Assembly: GCA_045538015.1 (NCBI GenBank) | Contig: JAZSQO010000016.1 | Span: 1-9,793, forward strand | Reading direction: 5' to 3' | Length of the DNA: 9,793 nucleotides | From: SIG598 sp045538015 | GTDB taxonomy: Bacteria; Bacillota; Clostridia; Oscillospirales; Acutalibacteraceae | In this document: in pieces, positions 5,942 through 9,793 of the stretch | How positions within the stretch are numbered: the first letter of the stretch is position 1 | How the letters are laid out: every line of letters begins with the position of its first letter | Program-made: the position numbers and the translations under genes | The notes under the pieces: generated by a model | The model's input: the letters and a program-made list of their open reading frames with translations, nothing else | Told to the model about the DNA's origin: nothing | The model's database searches: none

Positions 5942-7300
5942 TTAAAGTCCCAGTATGGGCAGCCAGCCCATGAGGATAACGACCTCCATCACATACTGGA
6001 GGGCTACCCACCACAGATCGTTTTTGACCGTCTTTCCGAAATCGGATTCGGCAATGGACATGCCTGCATACATACCCAGCGCAAGAGGGGGAGTGATGCC
6101 GCACATGGTGCCGCAGATGCAGGGGAGCATTGCTGCCGCGAGCAGGGGATCGACTCCGACAGCGGCAAAGGCTGCAATAAACGCAGGGCCGAAGGTCACC
6201 ACCAGAGAAGAACCGGGGATGACCATGCCGAGGAAGCAGGTGATGAGGGGAACGAGCAGCACAACGCCCAGCTTGCCCATGCCCAGACTGCCGATGAATG
6301 AGGCAAGACCGTCGTTTACGTTGAGGTCGGCAAACAGCGCGCCGATCATGTATCCGAAAAGACAGGTGCCCACAGCGGGAGCCAGACTTTTCACGCCCGC
6401 GGCAAAGGTCTTTGCCATCGCGTGAGGAGTGACCTGCTTTTTGTCCTTTGCGATAAGCACGGTGTAGAGAGAGGCCATACCGGCAATGAAAAGCAGCATG
6501 GAGCTCGAAAGGTTCTTTGCTCCGGCCGCTCCGAGACGGTCGGTGAAGAAGGTGTCCTTGAACAGGAAATCAAGCACAAAGGGTACAAGGATAAACACCG
6601 GGAGAAGCAGACCCTGCCAGCCCTTTTTGATGGATTCGCCGAAGCCCGGGAGCTGATCCTTGGTCATGGGCTTGACCTTGTAGTACTTGCAGAAGGCAAA
6701 CACGGTGAGCACTCTCTGGAGAATGAACCACAGGGCGATGCCCCAGAGCACCAGCCAGAACTGACCCTGAGAGATATCCAGCGCCGGATAAAGGGCGGTG
6801 AAAGCGCCCATTGCGGCAACGATGTTTGAGGAGGGCGGGATCATGTTGCCCATATAGCTGGAGGTGCTTTCGATATTTGCTGCAAGCTCGGGAGGAAAGC
6901 CCGACTTCTTCATGGCGGGGATGGTGATGACGCCGGTGGACATGACGTTGCCCGGGCCGCTGCCGGAGAGCGCGCCCATGAAGCTGCTGGCAACGACGGA
7001 TACATAGCCCGCGCCGCCGGTGATCCTGCCAAGAACGGACAGGATAATGGCAATGCAGCTGTCCACGACCTTCGTTTTGGTCAGCAGCTGAGACATGGCA
7101 ACGAAGGCCACCATGGAGTACATAAGGGATGTGGACATGCCCTCGTTTATGTAAGCGGGGATCCGGCTCCATGTGTTTGTGACCGCCAGCAGTACGATAA
7201 AGCTGATCAGAACAGCCTCATAAACAGGGCGCTTGAGGATCATGAACCACAGGCAGATGACCGCCAGCATGATTCCAAGATAGATAAGTGCGCTTGGCAA
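5942..7300 (-). CDS. TRAP-type transporter large permease (DctM family)
   Basis: A 452-residue polytopic inner-membrane protein resembling the large subunit of tripartite ATP-independent periplasmic (TRAP) transporters, which use ion gradients to import carboxylates such as C4-dicarboxylates or sialic acid. Two inverted-repeat-like halves are visible. The first has GALSGSGPGNVMSTG (109-123), IPAMKKSGFPPELAANIEST (127-146) and NMIPPSS (152-158). The second has MVIPGSSLVVTFGP (359-372) and CGITPPLALGMYAGMSIAES (400-419). The length fits DctM. The start codon is TTG at 7300, chosen because GAAGGGA lies 6 nt upstream and the next ATG (7270) would cut into the first membrane span. The gene is divergent from a LysR regulator and followed by a small membrane protein. 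No solute-binding protein gene is in view, so the substrate cannot be assigned. A related ion-transporter-superfamily permease is a less likely alternative. Confidence 0.82.
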   Translation of the reverse strand: MPSALIYLGIMLAVICLWFMILKRPVYEAVLISFIVLLAVTNTWSRIPAYINEGMSTSLMYSMVAFVAMSQLLTKTKVVDSCIAIILSVLGRITGGAGYVSVVASSFMGALSGSGPGNVMSTGVITIPAMKKSGFPPELAANIESTSSYMGNMIPPSSNIVAAMGAFTALYPALDISQGQFWLVLWGIALWFILQRVLTVFAFCKYYKVKPMTKDQLPGFGESIKKGWQGLLLPVFILVPFVLDFLFKDTFFTDRLGAAGAKNLSSSMLLFIAGMASLYTVLIAKDKKQVTPHAMAKTFAAGVKSLAPAVGTCLFGYMIGALFADLNVNDGLASFIGSLGMGKLGVVLLVPLITCFLGMVIPGSSLVVTFGPAFIAAFAAVGVDPLLAAAMLPCICGTMCGITPPLALGMYAGMSIAESDFGKTVKNDLWWVALQYVMEVVILMGWLPILGL

Positions 7301-7306
7301 TTTGGG

Positions 7307-7313
7307 TCCCTTC
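7307..7313 (-). promoter_or_regulatory. Ribosome binding site for the TTG-started permease
   Basis: Minus-strand GAAGGGA lies 6 nt before TTG (7298-7300). It supports a TTG start rather than the in-frame ATG at 7268-7270. Confidence 0.65.
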
Positions 7314-7374
7314 TTTCTTTTTTGTGCTTACCGGTATTCCGTTTTAGTTATAACAAAGATTACCGAATGGCTAT

Positions 7375-7403
7375 ATATTATCATCACCGCTCAGCCTTGT
7401 CAA
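7375..7403 (-). promoter_or_regulatory. Strong promoter of the TRAP operon
   Basis: On the minus strand: consensus -35 TTGACA (7398-7403), a 17-bp spacer and -10 TAATAT (7375-7380) preceded by TGA, an extended -10. The leader is about 68 nt. A promoter this close to consensus would be expected to be high-level unless repressed, which fits the divergent regulator next door. Confidence 0.8.
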
Positions 7404-7439
7404 CCCCTCCGGGAACAGTTTTTTCGGAAAACGGAAAGG
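7404..7439. promoter_or_regulatory. Candidate LysR-type operator region
   Basis: The 36 bp between the two divergent -35 boxes contain a symmetric TTTTC-G-GAAAA element (7421-7431) and a looser inverted pair beginning CCGGGAA at 7408. LysR-type regulators classically bind dyad elements between their own gene and the divergent target. The placement is seen; binding is inferred. Confidence 0.35.
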
Positions 7440-7468
7440 TTGATTATTTTCTTCCGATGGATTATCAT
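7440..7468 (+). promoter_or_regulatory. Promoter of the LysR regulator gene
   Basis: -35 TTGATT (7440-7445), a 17-bp spacer and -10 TATCAT (7463-7468). It is divergent from the TRAP promoter, with 36 bp between the two -35 boxes. Confidence 0.65.
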
Positions 7469-7502
7469 GTATATATACCACACTGAGCAAGAGGTGCCAT
7501 CA

Positions 7503-8411
7503 ATGAATTACCGTCAGCTCCAGTACGCCGTGCTCCTTGCCGAGGTCAGGAACTTCTCCGAAGCGGCACGGCAGCTTAATATATCCCAGCCGGCGTTCAG
7601 CAAGCAGATAATCGGCCTTGAAGCCGAGCTTGGAGTAAAGCTTTTTGAACGCAGCACAACGCCGCTTTCCCTCACGCCTGCCGGGGAGTTTTTTGTCCAG
7701 AAGGCGGAAGAGCTTCTCTTTGAAGAAGATGTGCTCGTAAAAAACATGAGCCGGTACAAAAGCGGCGAATACGGAAAGCTGACCATCGGAGTCTCGCCCT
7801 TCCGCAGCCTTTATCTGATGCCGCCCGTGGTCAGGGCGCTGAAGGAAAAATACCCGCACCTCAGCGTCGTCCTGTGCGAATACGGCAGGGCGCAGCTCCA
7901 CAAGGGCATATCCGACGGGCTTTATGATTTTGTCATCACAAACCTCCCCGTGGACGATTCGCTGCTGGAAGCTGTCCCGCTGGAAAGGGACAGTCTGGTT
8001 CTTGCGGTGCCCAACGAGCTGCTGCATCTGATAGACAAGGATAAGATAAATAACAGCGGCAGCCGGCGCTCGGTGGATCTGGCAAGCTGCCGTGACCTTC
8101 CCTTTGTCGTGGTGAGCAAGGGACAGGAGATGCGCCAGCTTTTCGACAAGCTCTGCAGGGTCGCGCAGATAGAGCCGCAGATATACATGGAGGTGGTGGG
8201 CATCACCACCGCATGGGCAATGGCGCAGGCGGGGCTTGCGGCCACCATCCTGCCGGTGCAGTTCATGCGCTCCGAGCTGCTCAACAGCAGCACGACCATC
8301 TTTGAGATAGACGGCAACACCTTCACAAGGCAGCCGGCGATCGTCACCAGACGGGGACAGTTTATTTCCGAATACGCTCAGTATGCCATAGATCTCCTGC
8401 GTGATGGCTGA
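7503..8411 (+). CDS. LysR-family transcriptional regulator
   Basis: A 302-residue DNA-binding regulator of normal LysR length. The N-terminal winged helix-turn-helix is clear: MNYRQLQYAVLLAEVRNFSE (1-20), AARQLNISQPAFSKQIIGLE (21-40) and ELGVKLFER (42-50). A linker helix follows (about 60-88), then a periplasmic-binding-like effector domain (about 92-298) that senses a small-molecule co-inducer. The frame is open upstream to 7302, but the start at 7503 is chosen because GAGGTG (7491-7496) lies 6 nt before it and the protein then begins exactly at the family's normal N-terminus. It is divergent from the TRAP genes, the classic arrangement for a LysR activator of a transport or catabolic operon; it probably responds to the transported substrate and may also autoregulate. 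No U-tract terminator was found after the stop. Confidence 0.92.
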   Translation: MNYRQLQYAVLLAEVRNFSEAARQLNISQPAFSKQIIGLEAELGVKLFERSTTPLSLTPAGEFFVQKAEELLFEEDVLVKNMSRYKSGEYGKLTIGVSPFRSLYLMPPVVRALKEKYPHLSVVLCEYGRAQLHKGISDGLYDFVITNLPVDDSLLEAVPLERDSLVLAVPNELLHLIDKDKINNSGSRRSVDLASCRDLPFVVVSKGQEMRQLFDKLCRVAQIEPQIYMEVVGITTAWAMAQAGLAATILPVQFMRSELLNSSTTIFEIDGNTFTRQPAIVTRRGQFISEYAQYAIDLLRDG

Positions 8412-8464
8412 TGCGCCCTTCGCAGCTGACCACCGGCGGAAATGGATTTTTCTTACCGGTGCCA

Positions 8465-8493
8465 TTGAAGATATACGGTGTTTATGGTATACT
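8465..8493 (+). promoter_or_regulatory. Extended -10 promoter of the dTDP-sugar operon
   Basis: -35 TTGAAG (8465-8470), a 17-bp spacer and -10 TATACT (8488-8493) preceded by TGG, giving an extended -10. The expected start is near 8500, with a leader of about 65 nt. The aminotransferase operon thus does not depend on read-through from the LysR gene. Confidence 0.65.
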
Positions 8494-8564
8494 TAACAGA
8501 TGACCGGTATGCGCCGCGCTTTGCGGACAGATACATTTTTGTTTAAGAAAAGGTTGTTTTACAT

Positions 8565-9668
8565 ATGGCAGAAAAGATACTTGTCACACGTTCATCCATG
8601 CCGGACTTTGATGAATATGTGGAAGAAATAGCGGACATCTGGGACAGCCGCTGGCTGACCAACATGGGTCCCAAGCACCGGGAGCTGCAGGCTCAGCTCA
8701 AAAGCTATCTCGGCGTTGCCGACGCCGATCTGGTGACCAACGGCCACATGGCTCTGGAGCTGGCCTTTCAGGCGCTCGGCCTTTCCGGCGAGGTCATCAC
8801 CACGCCCTTTACCTTCGCCTCGACCACTCAGGCGCTGGTAAGAAACGGGCTCGAGCCGGTGTTCTGCGACGTTGACCCGGTGACCTTCACGATGGATGTT
8901 GATCTGATCGAAAGCCTAATCACCGAAAAGACCTGCGCCATCGTCCCCGTCCACGTGTACGGCAATGTCTGCAATGTTACGGAAATAGAAAAGATCGCCC
9001 AAAAGCACGGCCTCAGGGTCATCTACGACGCCGCCCACACCTTTGGCGTAAGGGTCGGCGGCAGGGGCATCGGCTCCTTCGGCGATGTATCCTGCTTCAG
9101 CCTCCACGCGACCAAGGTGTTCAATTCCGTCGAGGGCGGTGTGCTGTGCTTTGAGGACGAGAGCTTCGGCGCCGAGGTGCGCCGCCTCAAAAACTTCGGC
9201 ATAAGCGGCAGCGATACGGTGGACGGCATCGGCACCAACGCAAAAATGAACGAATTCTGCGCCGCCATGGGGCTGTGCAATCTGCGTCACATCGACGGGG
9301 AGATCGCAAAGCGCAAGGTGGTCGTAGAACGATATCTGGAGCTTCTGGGCGGCACCCCGGGACTGCAGTTCAACCCCGTGCAGGAGGGCGTGACCCCCAA
9401 CTACGCTTATTTCCCCGTGTTCTTTGACCCAGCAGTGTTTGGCGAAAGCAGAGACGAAGTCGCCCTCCGGCTCGAACAGAACGATATCATCGCAAGAAAA
9501 TATTTCTATCCCCTGACCAGCAGCTTCGGCTGCTACGGCGGGCGGTTTGATGTAGAGCAGACGCCGGTGGCCAAAAGACTGAGCGAACAGGTGCTCTGTC
9601 TGCCGCTGTATGCGGATCTGCCCGCTGACAGTGTTGACAGGATCTGCGGCGTGATCCTTGACCGGTAA
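8565..9668 (+). CDS. vioA: VioA-like dTDP-sugar 4-aminotransferase
   Basis: A 367-residue PLP-dependent enzyme of the DegT/DnrJ/EryC1/StrS family, cytoplasmic. From memory it looks closest to VioA, which converts dTDP-4-keto-6-deoxyglucose to dTDP-4-amino-4,6-dideoxyglucose (viosamine) using glutamate. The shared features are the N-terminal pattern with SRWLTNMGPKH (28-38), TNGHMALELAFQAL (58-71), GEVITTPFTF (75-84), VHVYGNVCNV (129-138), YDAAHTFGV (154-162; Asp155 pairs with the PLP nitrogen) and FSLHATKVFNSVEGG (178-192; Lys184 is the Schiff-base lysine). GTNAKMNEFCAAMGL near 223-237 is also typical. All key residues are present and the length is normal. The ribosome site is modest (GAAAAGG, 8547-8553, 11 nt from the ATG). 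The downstream rmlA makes the dTDP-glucose precursor, supporting a dTDP-linked product. A sister sugar aminotransferase with another regiochemistry is the main alternative. Confidence 0.87.
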   Translation: MAEKILVTRSSMPDFDEYVEEIADIWDSRWLTNMGPKHRELQAQLKSYLGVADADLVTNGHMALELAFQALGLSGEVITTPFTFASTTQALVRNGLEPVFCDVDPVTFTMDVDLIESLITEKTCAIVPVHVYGNVCNVTEIEKIAQKHGLRVIYDAAHTFGVRVGGRGIGSFGDVSCFSLHATKVFNSVEGGVLCFEDESFGAEVRRLKNFGISGSDTVDGIGTNAKMNEFCAAMGLCNLRHIDGEIAKRKVVVERYLELLGGTPGLQFNPVQEGVTPNYAYFPVFFDPAVFGESRDEVALRLEQNDIIARKYFYPLTSSFGCYGGRFDVEQTPVAKRLSEQVLCLPLYADLPADSVDRICGVILDR

Positions 9669-9687
9669 ATAACGGAGGTGCATATTA

Positions 9688-9793
9688 ATGAAAGGTATTA
9701 TCCTGGCAGGCGGTTCCGGAACCCGCCTTTATCCCCTTACCAAAGTTACCTCCAAGCAGCTTCTGCCGGTTTACGACAAGCCGATGATATATT
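9688..9793 (+). CDS. rmlA: Glucose-1-phosphate thymidylyltransferase, 5' end
   Basis: Only the first 35 codons are in the window; the gene runs off the right edge. The N-terminus MKGIILAGGSGTRLYPLT (1-18), then SKQLLPVYDKPMIY (22-35), is the signature of RmlA/RfbA. This enzyme couples glucose-1-phosphate to dTTP to give dTDP-glucose, the entry to dTDP-deoxysugars. GGAGGTG (9674-9680) lies 7 nt before the ATG, and only 19 nt separate it from the aminotransferase stop, so the two form an operon. Confidence 0.93.
   Translation, partial: MKGIILAGGSGTRLYPLTKVTSKQLLPVYDKPMIY

Noticed and set aside
7328..7336. TTACCGGTA and similar ACCGGT copies near 7330, 8455, 8503 and 9661 as a regulatory repeat
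   Set aside because: The shared core is only 6-8 bp, copies also occur inside genes (361), and spacing and placement are inconsistent.
7302..7502. N-terminal extension of the LysR protein
   Set aside because: It would span both divergent promoters and add residues not found in the family. A good ribosome site sits before the ATG at 7503.
8431..8461. CACCGG/CCGGTG inverted repeat after the LysR gene as a terminator
   Set aside because: The stem is only 6 bp with a loop of about 19 nt and no T-run follows. It also abuts the -35 box of the next promoter.
7500..8465. Long minus-strand frame opposite the LysR gene
   Set aside because: It is a shadow of the high-GC third positions of a clear LysR gene. 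Its composition (rich in His and Arg) is typical of an antisense frame.
8509..8565. Upstream ATG at 8509 in the aminotransferase leader as a regulatory upstream frame
   Set aside because: It has no ribosome binding site, is out of frame, and runs into the main gene with no supporting structure.
8916..9683. 255-residue minus-strand frame opposite the aminotransferase
   Set aside because: It is antisense to a gene with all PLP-enzyme motifs and has no recognisable family.

Overview
The window looks like a Gram-positive, Firmicutes-type chromosome segment, most likely Clostridia (an Oscillospiraceae/Ruminococcus-like gut bacterium). The reasons are near-consensus sigma-A style promoters (TTGACA or TTGACT with 16-17 bp spacers), strong GGAGG-type ribosome binding sites, roughly half G+C by eye, and the protein families present. 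The exact genus is inference. No rRNA, tRNA, CRISPR array, insertion sequence or phage gene was seen.

Left block (1-5320): cell-surface polymer genes. A minus-strand ATP-grasp protein of the 'sugar-transfer associated' type (76-1161) is divergent from a plus-strand pair: a family 2 glycosyltransferase (1322-2287) and a 973-residue membrane protein (2348-5269). The large protein joins three enzyme modules: an acyltransferase-3 (AT3) membrane domain, a CapA-type metallophosphatase-like domain and a C-terminal SGNH/GDSL esterase domain. The divergent intergenic region holds two face-to-face promoters and a perfect 14-bp palindrome between them. A separate promoter at the extreme left edge reads out of the window on the minus strand.

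Middle block (5320-8411): a transport unit. A TRAP-type large permease (TTG start, 7300-5942) and a 114-residue small membrane protein (5928-5584) are read leftward from a strong promoter. A LysR-family regulator (7503-8411) is divergent from them and probably controls them. The plus-strand surface genes and the minus-strand transport genes converge at 5270-5660, where three strong hairpins lie. One is a textbook plus-strand terminator embedded inside the minus-strand coding sequence. No TRAP solute-binding protein is visible.

Right block (8412-9793): the start of a nucleotide-sugar operon. A VioA-like DegT/DnrJ/EryC1 sugar aminotransferase (8565-9668) has its own extended -10 promoter and is followed after 19 nt by the 5' end of rmlA (glucose-1-phosphate thymidylyltransferase, 9688 to the edge). 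Together they point to a dTDP-4-amino-4,6-dideoxyhexose for a surface glycan.

Taken together, the flanks encode making an amino-deoxysugar donor and building or decorating (glycosyl transfer, ligation, O-acylation) an exported polymer, with an organic-acid-type transporter between them. The most unusual object is the AT3-CapA-SGNH fusion beside an ATP-grasp ligase and a GT2.
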